A stretch of 64,000 bases of DNA from Streptomyces spororaveus (lineage in GTDB: Bacteria; Actinomycetota; Actinomycetes; Streptomycetales; Streptomycetaceae). This document shows positions 33,887 through 42,867 of the stretch, piece after piece. Location of the stretch: assembly GCF_016755875.1 (NCBI RefSeq), contig NZ_BNED01000005.1:5346001-5410000 (forward strand), read 5' to 3'. The translations under genes were made by a program, and so were the position numbers. Positions within the stretch are counted from its first letter, which is position 1. Every line of letters starts with the position of its first letter. Under the pieces are notes generated by a model. The model searched no databases. It worked only from the letters and a program-made list of their open reading frames with translations, and was not told where the DNA came from.

Positions 33887-35269
33887 ATGGATGACGATCT
33901 CTTCGCACGTCTGCGGGCCGGCCTGCTCGAAGGGCTCCCCGCCGAGGCCCTGCTCACCGATCCCCAGGTGACCACCTCCTACGCCACCGACATGGCCAGC
34001 TTCTGCGCCGCCGGCACCCCGGCCGCCGTCGTCCTGCCCCGGACCGTGGAACAGGTCCAGCACGTCCTGCGCACCGCCACCGCCCTACGGATCCCCGTGG
34101 TCCCGCAGGGGGCCCGCACGGGCCTGTCCGGCGGCGCCAACGCCTCCGACGGCTGCATCGTGCTCTCGCTCGTCAAGATGGACCGGATCCTGGAGATCAG
34201 CGCCGTCGACCGGATCGCCGTGGTCGAACCCGGCGTGGTCAACGCCGTCCTCTCACGGGCGGTCGCCGAACAGGGCCTGTACTACCCGCCCGATCCCTCC
34301 AGCTGGGAGCAGTGCACCATCGGCGGCAACATCGGCACCGCCTCGGGCGGCCTGTGCTGCGTCAAGTACGGGGTCACCGCCGAGTACGTGCTCGGCCTCG
34401 ACGTCGTCCTGGCCGACGGACGGCTGCTGCGCACGGGCCGGCGTACCGCCAAGGGCGTGGCGGGCTATGACCTCACCCGGCTCTTCGTGGGCTCCGAGGG
34501 CAGCCTGGGCGTGGTCGTCCAGGCCGTCCTCGCCCTGCGGCCCGCGCCGCCCCGCCAGCTGGCGCTGGCCGCCGAGTTCCCCTCGGTCGCGGCCGCCTGC
34601 GAGGCCGTCTGCGCCGTCATGGAGGCGGGCCTGACCCCCTCGCTGCTGGAACTGATGGACCGCACGACCGTCCGGGCCGTCAACGCCCTCGGGAAGATGG
34701 GGCTGCCCGAGGCCACGGAGGCCCTCCTGCTGGCCGCCTTCGACACCCCGCACGCCCCCGAGGACCTCGCGGCCGTGGGCGGGCTGTGCACGGCCGCCGG
34801 GGCCACCGCCGTCGTGCCCGCCGAGGACGAGGCGGAGTCCGAACTGCTGCTCCAGGCGCGGCGGATGTCCTTCCCCGCGCTGGAGGCGCTGCGGCCCGCG
34901 ACGATGATCGACGACGTGTGCGTACCGCGCTCGCGGCTCGGCGAGATGCTGGACGGCACGGCCGCCATCGCCCGCGCCCAGGACCTGCTCATCGGCGTCT
35001 GCGCGCACGCCGGGGACGGCAACACCCACCCGATCGTCTGCTTCGATCCCGCGGACGAGGACGAGACGCGGCGGGCCCGCGAGTCCTTCGGCGAGATCAT
35101 GGCGCTCGGCCTCTCCCTGGGCGGGACCATCACCGGCGAACACGGGGTCGGTGTGCTGAAGAAGGAGTGGCTGGCCCGCGAACTCGGGCCGGTGGGCCTG
35201 GAGATGCAGCGGGCCGTCAAGCAGGCCTTCGACCCGCTCGGGCTGCTCAATCCGGGCAAGCTCTTCTGA
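33887..35269 (+). CDS. FAD-linked oxidase, GlcD/lactate dehydrogenase type
   Basis: This is a 460-residue FAD-dependent dehydrogenase for a 2-hydroxy acid such as glycolate or D-lactate. The PCMH FAD-binding domain contains VPQGARTGLSGGANASDGCI, EPGVVNAVL, IGGNIGTASGGLCCVKYG and FVGSEGSLGVV. The C-terminal domain carries CAHAGDGNTHPIV and GTITGEHGVGVLKK, whose His residues bind the substrate in this family. No iron-sulfur partner gene (GlcE/F) is next to it. Start ATG 33887 has a CACGCT box but no ribosome-binding site, possibly leaderless. Confidence 0.9.
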   Translation: MDDDLFARLRAGLLEGLPAEALLTDPQVTTSYATDMASFCAAGTPAAVVLPRTVEQVQHVLRTATALRIPVVPQGARTGLSGGANASDGCIVLSLVKMDRILEISAVDRIAVVEPGVVNAVLSRAVAEQGLYYPPDPSSWEQCTIGGNIGTASGGLCCVKYGVTAEYVLGLDVVLADGRLLRTGRRTAKGVAGYDLTRLFVGSEGSLGVVVQAVLALRPAPPRQLALAAEFPSVAAACEAVCAVMEAGLTPSLLELMDRTTVRAVNALGKMGLPEATEALLLAAFDTPHAPEDLAAVGGLCTAAGATAVVPAEDEAESELLLQARRMSFPALEALRPATMIDDVCVPRSRLGEMLDGTAAIARAQDLLIGVCAHAGDGNTHPIVCFDPADEDETRRARESFGEIMALGLSLGGTITGEHGVGVLKKEWLARELGPVGLEMQRAVKQAFDPLGLLNPGKLF

Positions 35270-35340
35270 CGCCTCCCGGCGCGGCCCGCCCGGCGTGCGG
35301 TCGTGCCGAGTGCCGCTGCCCGGCGTGCGGTCGCCCGGCA

Positions 35341-35820
35341 TCACAGGTCCCCGTCCGCCGACTCGTCCGACGGCCACGGGTCGCGCAGCCACAGGTCGTC
35401 GGCCGGGGTCGGGGTCAGCAGCTCGGCCAGCGCGTCGTCCAGGCCGAGGCGCTCGGTCTCGGTGCCGGGCGGAACCACGCGCAGGGTGCGCTCCAGCCAG
35501 GCCGACACGGAGCTCGCGGGGGCCTCCAGGAGGGCGTCGCCGTCGGGGGAGGTGAGCGCCATGCAGAGCACGGCCTTGTTGTCGACCTTCGTGGGCCAGA
35601 CCCGGACGTCGCCGTGGCCGCAGGGGCGGAACACCCCCTCGACCAGCAGCTCACGGGCGAACGTCCAGTTCACGGGGGTGTTCGAGCCGGTGTGGAAGGT
35701 GATGTGGACGGCGTACGGGTCGTGCGTCAGGTAGAGGAGCCGTGCGGGGACGGGGATGCTGCGCTCGGGGGACAGGACCAGCTTCAGTTCCAGCTCGCGC
35801 TCGATGACGGGGTGGTGCAT
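35341..35820 (-). CDS. ssgG: SsgA-like sporulation/cell-division protein
   Basis: This is a 159-residue SALP family protein: IERELELKLVLSPERSIPVP, then YLTHDPYAVHITFHTG, WTFARELLVEGV and DVRVWPTKVDNKAVLCMALT. SALPs exist only in sporulating actinomycetes and guide septum placement and spore wall maturation. From memory the S. coelicolor gene at this position (SCO2924) is ssgG, whose loss gives skipped septa; the symbol rests on that positional match. The C-terminal ~20 residues are acidic. No downstream operon partner. Confidence 0.85.
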   Translation of the reverse strand: MHHPVIERELELKLVLSPERSIPVPARLLYLTHDPYAVHITFHTGSNTPVNWTFARELLVEGVFRPCGHGDVRVWPTKVDNKAVLCMALTSPDGDALLEAPASSVSAWLERTLRVVPPGTETERLGLDDALAELLTPTPADDLWLRDPWPSDESADGDL

Positions 35821-36077
35821 GACGGCCTCACTTCGGTTCGGTGCGCGGGGCCGGACGGGGCCCCACACCCGGAGAGAGCGGCAGTGTGCCCGGGTATGAC
35901 GCGACTTCGGGCAGCGAACCGGAGATTGGCTTGTTTCTTTCGGCTGACCGAAAAGCATCGCGCAGGGTGACGTTCGCTCGTTTGCTTGGATTCTCCCGTT
36001 ACCGGACCTGTCGGGGGGCGGTTCTTGGCTATGGTCCTCCCTTGCACAAGCCTCAAGCCACGATCGGAGTTGGGGAC

Positions 36078-37673
36078 ATGACGGCCTCCCCTGGTGACGG
36101 CGAGCACGCGGCCCGCGAGGGCTACTACCCGGATCCGTCCATCCCGGGGTACATCCGCTACTGGAACGGAGCGGCCTGGGTTCCGGGTACGAGCCGCCCT
36201 GCCCCGCAGTCGGCGCCCGCCGCGCAGGCCGCGCCCGCGCCCGCTCCCGTCGCCGCACCAGCCGCACCCGCCGCACCAGCCGCACCAGCCGCACCCGCCG
36301 TCCTCGGCGGGCACGCGCTGCGCGCGCAGGAGACGGGGCTGGTGTTCCTCGACGAGACCTCCATGACCGAGGCGCTGCCGGAGCCCGTTCCCGCCCCCGC
36401 CCCCGCCCCCGCCCCCGCACCCGCCCCGGCCCCCGCCCCGGCCGCCGTCGCCGAGGCGTTCGCCGAGCCCGTGGTGTGGCAGGCCGATCCCGTGCACCAG
36501 GCCGGCTTCGGCGGGCCCCGCGACCACCGGGTGTCCTGGGGCAGCACGCCAGATCCGGAACCCGCCGCGCATGCCGCTCCACAGTCCGTACGACGGCCTG
36601 AGCCCCAGCCCCAGCCCGAGCCCGAGCCCGTACCGGAACCGTCCCCGCGGTCGGCGGGCATCTCCCTGGCCCGTACCGCGGCCGCCGCGGCGGCGCCGGC
36701 CGCGGCCCCCTCGAGACTCCCCGGGCAGGCCTCCGCGGGGATCCTGTCAGTGCGGTCCCCGGCCGCCCAGACACCGGCTCCCGCCGCCGCTCCTGCCCCG
36801 GCCCCGGCGTGGCCCGACGCCCCCGGAGCCGGCCGCTCCGGGCTCACCTCCTCCTGGCCCGAGGCGGTCGCCGCCGCGCCGGCTCCCGCACCCGCGCCCG
36901 CGCGCCCCGCGCCGGCTCCCACCCCGGCGCACGAGCCCGCCCCCGCGCCGTCCCGGCCGCGTGCCGCCGCCCCCGCCGTGCCCGAGGCCCCGGCCGCCGA
37001 CCGGCCCGAGGTGTGGGCGCCCCGCCCCGCCGGAGTGCGCCCGAGGATCACGCCGCTGCCCGAGGCGGCCGCCCCGGCGGAACCCCAGCCGCAGCCGCAG
37101 GGCCGGGAGCCCCGCGGGCCCGGGGAGGCCCGCCCGGGCGGCTCCGGCTCCCGCCCCGCGGGGGCCCGTACGCCCCGCGAGGTGTTCGAGCGCATGGCCG
37201 AGCGGGCCGTGCGCCCCGCCGGGCTGCCGCGCCGGGCCGTGGCCCGCGCCCTGGACTCCCTCGTCCACGCCGCCGTCGCGGTGGCCGTGGCCGTGCCCCT
37301 CCTCCCCGGCGCCACCGCCCACGTCGAGGCCAAGGTCGACGCCGCACGGGCGAGCGGGCGCACCACCACCGTCTGGCTCCTCGACGAGACCATCGCCGGC
37401 CGGCTGGGCCTGGTCCTCGGCGCCGTCCTCCTCTTCGGGATCCTCTACGAGGTGCTGCCCACCGCCCGCTGGGGCCGCACCCCCGGGAAGAAGCTGCTGG
37501 GCGTGCGGGTCCTGGCCACCGCCACCCTGTGTCCGCCCACCTTCGGCGCGGCCCTGAGCCGCTGGCTGGTGTACGCCTTCCTCGGCCTCCCGGGCAGCCT
37601 CTGGTGCCTTGTGGACCGCCCGCGCCGCCAGGCCTGGCACGACAAGGCGGCCCGCACGTACGTGGCCCGCTGA
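36078..37673 (+). CDS. DUF2510-RDD membrane protein with long Pro/Ala linker
   Basis: This is a 531-residue protein. A DUF2510 domain (EGYYPDPSIPGYIRYWNGAAW, residues ~14-35) is followed by about 330 residues of Ala/Pro-rich low complexity (including a run of PAPAPAP). A C-terminal RDD membrane domain has three predicted helices, with RTPGKKLLGVRVLATATL after the second and WHDKAARTYVAR at the end. RDD proteins are thought to transport small solutes or ions; no function is shown. GGAGTTGGGGAC precedes ATG 36078. A second RDD gene follows about 100 bases later. Confidence 0.82.
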   Translation: MTASPGDGEHAAREGYYPDPSIPGYIRYWNGAAWVPGTSRPAPQSAPAAQAAPAPAPVAAPAAPAAPAAPAAPAVLGGHALRAQETGLVFLDETSMTEALPEPVPAPAPAPAPAPAPAPAPAAVAEAFAEPVVWQADPVHQAGFGGPRDHRVSWGSTPDPEPAAHAAPQSVRRPEPQPQPEPEPVPEPSPRSAGISLARTAAAAAAPAAAPSRLPGQASAGILSVRSPAAQTPAPAAAPAPAPAWPDAPGAGRSGLTSSWPEAVAAAPAPAPAPARPAPAPTPAHEPAPAPSRPRAAAPAVPEAPAADRPEVWAPRPAGVRPRITPLPEAAAPAEPQPQPQGREPRGPGEARPGGSGSRPAGARTPREVFERMAERAVRPAGLPRRAVARALDSLVHAAVAVAVAVPLLPGATAHVEAKVDAARASGRTTTVWLLDETIAGRLGLVLGAVLLFGILYEVLPTARWGRTPGKKLLGVRVLATATLCPPTFGAALSRWLVYAFLGLPGSLWCLVDRPRRQAWHDKAARTYVAR

Positions 37674-37772
37674 GCGCGTTCCGAGGGCCCCGACCCGGGC
37701 CCGGGCCCGCCCCTCCCCCCGAATGGACGCTGTCCCGTTGCGAGGGTGCCGGAGCCGGGTTCGACTCGGGCC

Positions 37773-38504
37773 ATGAGCACCGACCAGCCGCCGGGCCAGC
37801 CGCCCGAGGACGACCCGTTCCTCAAGAAGCCCCAGGAACCGACGCCTCCGTCGGGCGGTTCGCCGTACGGCTCGCCGCCTCCCGGCAGCGGGGGTCCCCC
37901 GCCCCCGCCCGGAGGCCCGCCCGGAGGCGGGGGATACCCGCCTCCGCCGCCCCCGTACGGAGGCGGCGGCGGGGACCCGTACGGCGGGAGCGGCGGCTAC
38001 GGCATGCCCGACCCGCTCGCCGGGATGCCCCCGCTCGCCGACTTCGGCAAGCGGCTCCTCGCGCGCATCATCGACATCGTGATCGTCGCCATCCCGCTGG
38101 CCCTCATCCAGCTGGCCTTCGGCACGGGCCGCTACCGGTTCGACACCAACCAGGGCGAGGACATCGGCGAGGTCTTCAGCAAGTCCTACAGCGGCAGCGG
38201 CCTGATCATGACCTTGATCTCGATCGTCGCGTACGTCGGTTACGACTGGTGGTTCACCAGGAAGAGCGGCCAGACCGTCGGCAAGAAGGCGATGAGCCTG
38301 CGCGTCGCGATGCTCAACGACGGCAGCGTGCCGAACTCCAACGCCTCGCTGACGCGCGCCGCCGTGCTCTGGCTGCCGACCCTGATCTGCTGCGCCTGCC
38401 TGTGGCCGCTCGCGCTGATCGTCTCCATCCTGGTCGACAAGCCCTACAAGCAGGGCCTGCACGACAAGGTCGGCAAGACCGTGGTGGTCCAAGCCATGCG
38501 CTGA
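37773..38504 (+). CDS. RDD family membrane protein
   Basis: This is a 243-residue protein with a Pro/Gly-rich cytoplasmic N-terminus (residues 1-95). An RDD domain follows, with ADFGKRLLARIIDIVIVAIP (the RxxDxxI hallmark), a second helix near IMTLISIVAYVGYDWWF, GKKAMSLRVAML, and a third helix at LWLPTLICCACLWPLALI. The ending LHDKVGKTVVVQAMR is typical. Tandem with another RDD gene, suggesting a paired role. Ended by a strong terminator. Confidence 0.85.
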   Translation: MSTDQPPGQPPEDDPFLKKPQEPTPPSGGSPYGSPPPGSGGPPPPPGGPPGGGGYPPPPPPYGGGGGDPYGGSGGYGMPDPLAGMPPLADFGKRLLARIIDIVIVAIPLALIQLAFGTGRYRFDTNQGEDIGEVFSKSYSGSGLIMTLISIVAYVGYDWWFTRKSGQTVGKKAMSLRVAMLNDGSVPNSNASLTRAAVLWLPTLICCACLWPLALIVSILVDKPYKQGLHDKVGKTVVVQAMR

Positions 38505-38535
38505 GCCGTGCGGGCACGACCGAGACATGACGCAT

Positions 38536-38580
38536 CGCCACGCGGGCGGCCGTCCCTCCGGGGAGGCCGCCCGCGTGGCG
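38536..38580. terminator. Bidirectional terminator after the RDD gene
   Basis: CGCCACGCGGGCGGCC and GGCCGCCCGCGTGGCG form a perfect 16-bp stem, with TCCC/GGGA pairing inside. It also sits after the stop of the convergent small membrane gene. Confidence 0.8.
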
Positions 38581-38594
38581 TGCGGCGTCAACGC

Positions 38595-38900
38595 TCAGTG
38601 GTGTACGGGGTGTTCGGCCGTCGCGGTCCGGGGCTCGGGCACCCGGGAGGCCTCTGTCGCGCCCTCCCGGGCCGCGGGGGACCCGGCGGACCGGGAGGCG
38701 CCCGTACGCGCCGCGTGGCGGCCACGGCGCCGCGGGATGGGTACGGTGAGCGCGACGAGCAGACCCAGGGCGAGCGCGGCGGCGGAGATGACCGCGACGC
38801 CGATCCCGGTGCTCGTCTGCGAGAGCAACAGCATGGCGATCGTCGACACGACGACCGTGGCGGACCCGTACGCGAGCTGTGCGGCAGTCGGACGCGGCAT
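38595..38900 (-). CDS. Small two-helix membrane protein
   Basis: This is a 101-residue protein with two closely spaced transmembrane helices (YGSATVVVSTIAMLLL and VAVISAAALALGLLVALTV), followed by a basic RRRGRHAARTG segment and a hydrophilic tail. No family recognised. ATG 38900 has GAGGACGG upstream. A longer frame with a TTG start at 38957 is possible but less likely. Confidence 0.65.
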   Translation of the reverse strand: MPRPTAAQLAYGSATVVVSTIAMLLLSQTSTGIGVAVISAAALALGLLVALTVPIPRRRGRHAARTGASRSAGSPAAREGATEASRVPEPRTATAEHPVHH

Positions 38901-39315
38901 GGCGATATCCGTCCTCGGTGAGGGGAGGGGAGTCGGCTCAACCAGTTCGCGCGTCAAGTGACTCTATGACGGGAGATGCCCGAGTCCGACCGCCGGTAAG
39001 CGTGACCTAACACACGGTGCCGGAGCACGGGGGGCGCACGGGTTCATTTTCCGGGCGACAGCAGGGGGAGAAAGGGGGACGGGACGGACCACCGAGGGGG
39101 TCGGGAAGCGCCCTTCGCCCCGTATGGCTGCGGAACGTCCGGATACCGGAACTCCCTGACCGCATAGTGCAGTTGTAAGGGTCAAGTCAAGGTCTGTCTT
39201 TTCTTGCTTCCCTCCGGTCAAATGTCGTCACTTGAGACGCGCGCCGCGCGGAACCCCCCGCTCCTATGGAGAAGTTCCGACCAACGTTGCGGCCGCGGGA
39301 GGGGAACGACATCAA
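38901..39315. other. Intergenic region upstream of the M6 protease
   Basis: This 415-base divergent gap has no supported gene. It is locally AT-richer at 39,165-39,235, with a short direct repeat GTCAAGTCAAGGTC and a related GGTCAAATGTCG. These are candidates for regulatory sites of the secreted protease, but no clear promoter pair was found. Confidence 0.35.
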
Positions 39316-41727
39316 GTGACCAGCAATTCCGCCAGACGGCGTGCGATACGCGCTGCCGCTGTCACCGTGACCATGGCCGCTTGTGCGACAAGCGCCACCT
39401 TCTTCACCGTCACCGCGGCTCAGGCAGAGGGGAAGGCTCCGGCCGCCCCGGCGGCCGACCGGCAGGACCCGACCGCGCCCGCCAAGGTCGTCGAGCACGA
39501 CCTCAAGGGCCCGTTCAGCGACCAGCAGGCCAAGCAGCGCGCTGCCGCCCTGGACCAGGTCCTGTCCGGTAAGAAGGGCGTCGAGCAGCGTGGCGCCTCC
39601 AAGGTCGTCAAGCTCGACGACAAGAAGTACGTCGAGCTCGGCCGGGAGAAGACCGACAAGATCTTCACGATCCTCGTCGAGTTCGGCGACCAGGTCGACA
39701 ACACGACCATGTTCGACCCGGACGGCCCGGGCCCCAAGCCCGAGGTCCCCAAGTACGGCGGTACCCCCGGTCCGCTGCACAACACGATCGCCCAGCCGGA
39801 CCGTGCCAAGGACAACAGCACCGCCTGGCGCAAGGACTTCAGCCGTCAGTACTTCCAGGACCTGTACTTCGCCACGGGTCAGGGCAAGGACTCCCTGAAG
39901 ACCTACTACGAGAAGACCTCCTCGGGCCGTTACTCGGTCGAGGGTGAGGTCGCCGACTGGGTCAAGGTCCCGTACAACGAGGGCCGTTACGGCTCCAACT
40001 ACTGCGGCCAGACCAACTGCTCCAACGTGTGGGACACCGTCAAGGACGGCGTCACCGCATGGTCGGAGGCCCAGAAGAAGGCCGGCAAGACCGACGCGCA
40101 GATCAAGGCGCAGCTGTCCCAGTACGACCAGTGGGACCGCTACGACTTCGACGGCGACGGCAACTTCAACGAGCCCGACGGCTACATCGACCACTTCCAG
40201 ATCGTCCACGCGGGCGAGGACGAGTCGGCCGGTGGCGGCGTTCAGGGCACGACCGCGCTGTGGGCGCACCGCTGGTACGCCTACGGCACCGCGGCGGGCA
40301 AGACCGGCCCGGACAACAACAAGGCCGGCGGTACCCAGATCGGCAACACCGGCATCTGGGTCGGCGACTACACCATGCAGCCCGAGAACGGCGGCCTCGG
40401 TGTCTTCGCGCACGAGTACGGTCACGACCTCGGTCTGCCGGACCTCTACGACACCACCGGTGGCGGCGAGAACAGCGTCGGCTTCTGGTCCCTCATGTCG
40501 GCCGGTTCCTGGCTCGGCAAGGGCAAGGACTCCATCGGCGACCTCCCGGGCGACATGAACGCCTGGGACAAGCTCCAGCTGGGCTGGCTGAACTACGACA
40601 CGGCCAAGGCCGCGACGAAGTCCACCCACAAGCTGGGTGTGGCGGAGTTCAACACCAAGGACAAGCAGGCGCTCGTCGTCGAGCTGCCGAAGAAGCAGGT
40701 CAAGACCGAGGTCGTCAAGCCGGCCGAGGGCTCCACCCAGTGGTGGAGCAACATGGGTGACGACCTCAAGAACACCCTGACCCGCTCGGTCGACCTGACC
40801 GGCAAGAAGTCCGCCGCCCTGTCCCTCAAGGGCTGGTGGGACATCGAGGCCGACTACGACTACCTCTACACCGAGGTGTCCACGGACGGCGGCGCCACCT
40901 GGACCGCGCTCGCCGGCACCGCCGACGGCACGGCCATCCCGGCCGACGCCTCCGGCAGCCCGTCGCTCACCGGTGTCTCGGGTGCCTGGAAGAACCTGAA
41001 CTTCCCGCTCGACGCCTACGCGGGCAAGAAGGTCGACCTCCGCTTCCGCTACCAGACGGACGGCGGCGCGGGCGGCAAGGGCTTCACGGCCGATGCCATC
41101 TCCCTGACCGCGGACGGCTCCGCGCTGTTCACCGACGGCGCCGAGAACGGCGACAACGGCTGGACCGGCAAGGGCTTCTCGCGGATCGGCGGCGACTTCT
41201 CCAAGGAGTACGCGCAGCGCTACATCGCCGAGAACCGCCGCTACGTCTCGTACGACTCCACCCTCAAGGTGGGCCCGTACAACTTCGGCTTCGGCAACAC
41301 CAAGCCGGACTGGGTCGAGCACTACCCGTACCAGGACGGTCTGCTCATCTGGCAGTGGGACACCAGCCAGAAGGACAACAACACCAGCGTCCACCCGGGC
41401 CAGGGTCTGATCCTGCCGATCGACGCCAACGCCAAGCCCATGAAGTGGGCGGACGGCACGCTGCTCCGCAACAAGATCCAGCCGTACGACGCCACCTTCA
41501 GCGCGTACTCGACGGATGCGTTCACGATTCACAAGAACGGTGAGTCGCTGTTCCTGAAGCCGAAGCCCGCGAACCTGGTCTTCGACGACCACAAGGGCAA
41601 GTACTACTACGACGAGAACCCGACCGGATCGGTGAAGGTCACTGACACCAACACCAAGATCAAGATCCTGAAGGAGACCTACGACGGTGAGGTCATGACC
41701 GTCGAGGTCGGCCCCTCCTCGAAGTAA
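39316..41727 (+). CDS. Secreted immune-inhibitor-A-type metalloprotease (M6)
   Basis: This is an 803-residue secreted zinc protease. The signal peptide spans about residues 1-36 (RRRAIRAAAVTVTMAA to TAAQA). The peptidase domain has the zinc motif HEYGHDLGLPD (His366, Glu367, His370, Asp376). NYCGQTNC may form a disulfide and DFDGDGNFNEPDG looks like a calcium site. The C-terminal half carries beta-sandwich-like domains (DADAI..., MAM/VEG-like). Family members such as Bacillus InhA degrade host antibacterial peptides; here a nutrient or developmental role is more likely. GTG 39316 follows GGAGGGGAACGAC. Confidence 0.93.
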   Translation: MTSNSARRRAIRAAAVTVTMAACATSATFFTVTAAQAEGKAPAAPAADRQDPTAPAKVVEHDLKGPFSDQQAKQRAAALDQVLSGKKGVEQRGASKVVKLDDKKYVELGREKTDKIFTILVEFGDQVDNTTMFDPDGPGPKPEVPKYGGTPGPLHNTIAQPDRAKDNSTAWRKDFSRQYFQDLYFATGQGKDSLKTYYEKTSSGRYSVEGEVADWVKVPYNEGRYGSNYCGQTNCSNVWDTVKDGVTAWSEAQKKAGKTDAQIKAQLSQYDQWDRYDFDGDGNFNEPDGYIDHFQIVHAGEDESAGGGVQGTTALWAHRWYAYGTAAGKTGPDNNKAGGTQIGNTGIWVGDYTMQPENGGLGVFAHEYGHDLGLPDLYDTTGGGENSVGFWSLMSAGSWLGKGKDSIGDLPGDMNAWDKLQLGWLNYDTAKAATKSTHKLGVAEFNTKDKQALVVELPKKQVKTEVVKPAEGSTQWWSNMGDDLKNTLTRSVDLTGKKSAALSLKGWWDIEADYDYLYTEVSTDGGATWTALAGTADGTAIPADASGSPSLTGVSGAWKNLNFPLDAYAGKKVDLRFRYQTDGGAGGKGFTADAISLTADGSALFTDGAENGDNGWTGKGFSRIGGDFSKEYAQRYIAENRRYVSYDSTLKVGPYNFGFGNTKPDWVEHYPYQDGLLIWQWDTSQKDNNTSVHPGQGLILPIDANAKPMKWADGTLLRNKIQPYDATFSAYSTDAFTIHKNGESLFLKPKPANLVFDDHKGKYYYDENPTGSVKVTDTNTKIKILKETYDGEVMTVEVGPSSK

Positions 41728-41756
41728 CTCGGTAAAACCGCAGGTCAAAGCATGAT

Positions 41757-41786
41757 CGGCCGTCGCCCTCTAGCGGGCGGCGGCCG
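41757..41786 (+). terminator. Terminator after the M6 protease
   Basis: CGGCCGTCGCCC and GGGCGGCGGCCG pair over 12 bp with one G-U and a six-base loop. Confidence 0.7.
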
Positions 41787-41839
41787 TTCGCGTTTAGATG
41801 CCCGGTACGAGTTTCTTATTGACGGGGGAGATGACAGCG

Positions 41840-42142
41840 ATGCCAGGCGGCGGTTTCGTGAGATTGCCGGGCGGCAGTGTGGTGGTGGCGCTCACACTGC
41901 CGAGGCCGTCCGGAGAAGGTGGAAATGTCCGCGTGCTGGTGCACGCCGCGAACCGGGCCCGCGCCCTGACCAGGCTGCGGAACCTCGGAATGCGGGCGGT
42001 CTACCTGCGGGGCAACGCGCACCCGCCGACGCCGGACGAGGTGACGGCCGTCCTGCACCATCCGGACGGCCTGCTGTGGCGCGGCGCCCCGGACCGGGCG
42101 CAGGAGCTCTGGCACCCCATCCGGGCCCTCCTGGGCACCTAG
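41840..42142 (+). CDS. Conserved hypothetical protein
   Basis: This is a 100-residue protein of no recognised family, with a beta-rich N-terminal half (GGSVVVALTLPRPSG, NVRVLVHAANRARALTRLRN) and a C-terminal segment (PPTPDEVTAVLHHPDGLLWR). No signal peptide or membrane helix. ATG 41840 has GGGGGAG nine bases upstream; ATG 41831 directly abuts that sequence and is less suitable. Its stop is seven bases from the end of the convergent pncA. Confidence 0.65.
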   Translation: MPGGGFVRLPGGSVVVALTLPRPSGEGGNVRVLVHAANRARALTRLRNLGMRAVYLRGNAHPPTPDEVTAVLHHPDGLLWRGAPDRAQELWHPIRALLGT

Positions 42143-42149
42143 GGGGCGC

Positions 42150-42755
42150 CTAGGCGGGAGTCTGGTCGGCCTGACCGCCGACGAGCTTCACACCGGCCGT
42201 GCGGAGCTCGTCCAGGGCCCGTGCGGTGGTGTGCGGGGCCACGGCGGCGGTCAGGTCCAGCAGGACGCGGGTGCCGAAGCCGGCCCGGGCGGCGTCGAGG
42301 GCGGTGGCCTTCACGCAGTGGTCGGTGGCGATCCCGACCACGTCCACCTCGGTGACCTGCCGGTCCCGCAGCCACTGGCCGAGGGTGGTCCCGTTCTCGT
42401 CCGCGCCCTCGAACCCGCTGTACGCGGCCTCGTACGCACCCTTGTCGAAGACGGCCGAGACCGCTCCCGAGGCCACGGCGGGGGCGAAGTTCGGGTGGAA
42501 GCCCACGCCCTCGGTCCCGGCGACGCAGTGGACGGGCCAGGAGGTCTCGTAGTCCGGCTCGGCCGGCGGGTGCGCGAAGTGCGACCCGGGGTCGACGTGG
42601 TGGTCGCGGGTGGCGACGACGTGCCGGTACCCGGCCGTGGCCTGCCCGATCAGCTCGGTGACGGCGGCGGCGACGTCGGCTCCGCCGGTGACCGCGAGGC
42701 TGCCGCCCTCGCAGAAGTCGTTCTGTACGTCGACGACGATCAGTGCGCGGTGCAT
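42150..42755 (-). CDS. pncA: Nicotinamidase
   Basis: This is a 201-residue isochorismatase-like hydrolase that deamidates nicotinamide to nicotinate in NAD salvage. Asp9 in VVDVQNDFCEGG, a central Lys in FDKGAYEAAYS and Cys144 in GIATDHCVKATALDA form the catalytic set. HHVDPGSHFA supplies metal ligands. The upstream gene on the same strand, 112 bases away, is nicotinate phosphoribosyltransferase, which uses its product. The same enzyme would activate pyrazinamide. Confidence 0.94.
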   Translation of the reverse strand: MHRALIVVDVQNDFCEGGSLAVTGGADVAAAVTELIGQATAGYRHVVATRDHHVDPGSHFAHPPAEPDYETSWPVHCVAGTEGVGFHPNFAPAVASGAVSAVFDKGAYEAAYSGFEGADENGTTLGQWLRDRQVTEVDVVGIATDHCVKATALDAARAGFGTRVLLDLTAAVAPHTTARALDELRTAGVKLVGGQADQTPA

Positions 42756-42800
42756 TTCGCGTGCCCTTCGGCTTGATGGTGTGCTGCGGCGGGCCCTGCG

Positions 42801-42850
42801 GGGGGCTCTTCCCCCACCCCGCCCCTTCCCGAAACTGGGGCGGAGCCCCG
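42801..42850. repeat. GC-rich double hairpin between pncB and pncA
   Basis: GGGGG-CTCTT-CCCCC (42801-42815) and CCGCCCC/GGGGCGG (42819-42825, 42837-42843) stand side by side. The second, with TTCCCGAAACTG in its loop, looks like a repeat commonly seen between Streptomyces genes. It may attenuate transcription between the two salvage genes. Confidence 0.5.
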
Positions 42851-42867
42851 GCAGCGGACCCGCGGGG

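Noticed and set aside
36371..36445. Dense CCCGCC repeats resembling a CRISPR or regulatory repeat array.
   Set aside because: They encode the Pro/Ala linker of the RDD protein in frame; spacing is continuous with no spacers.
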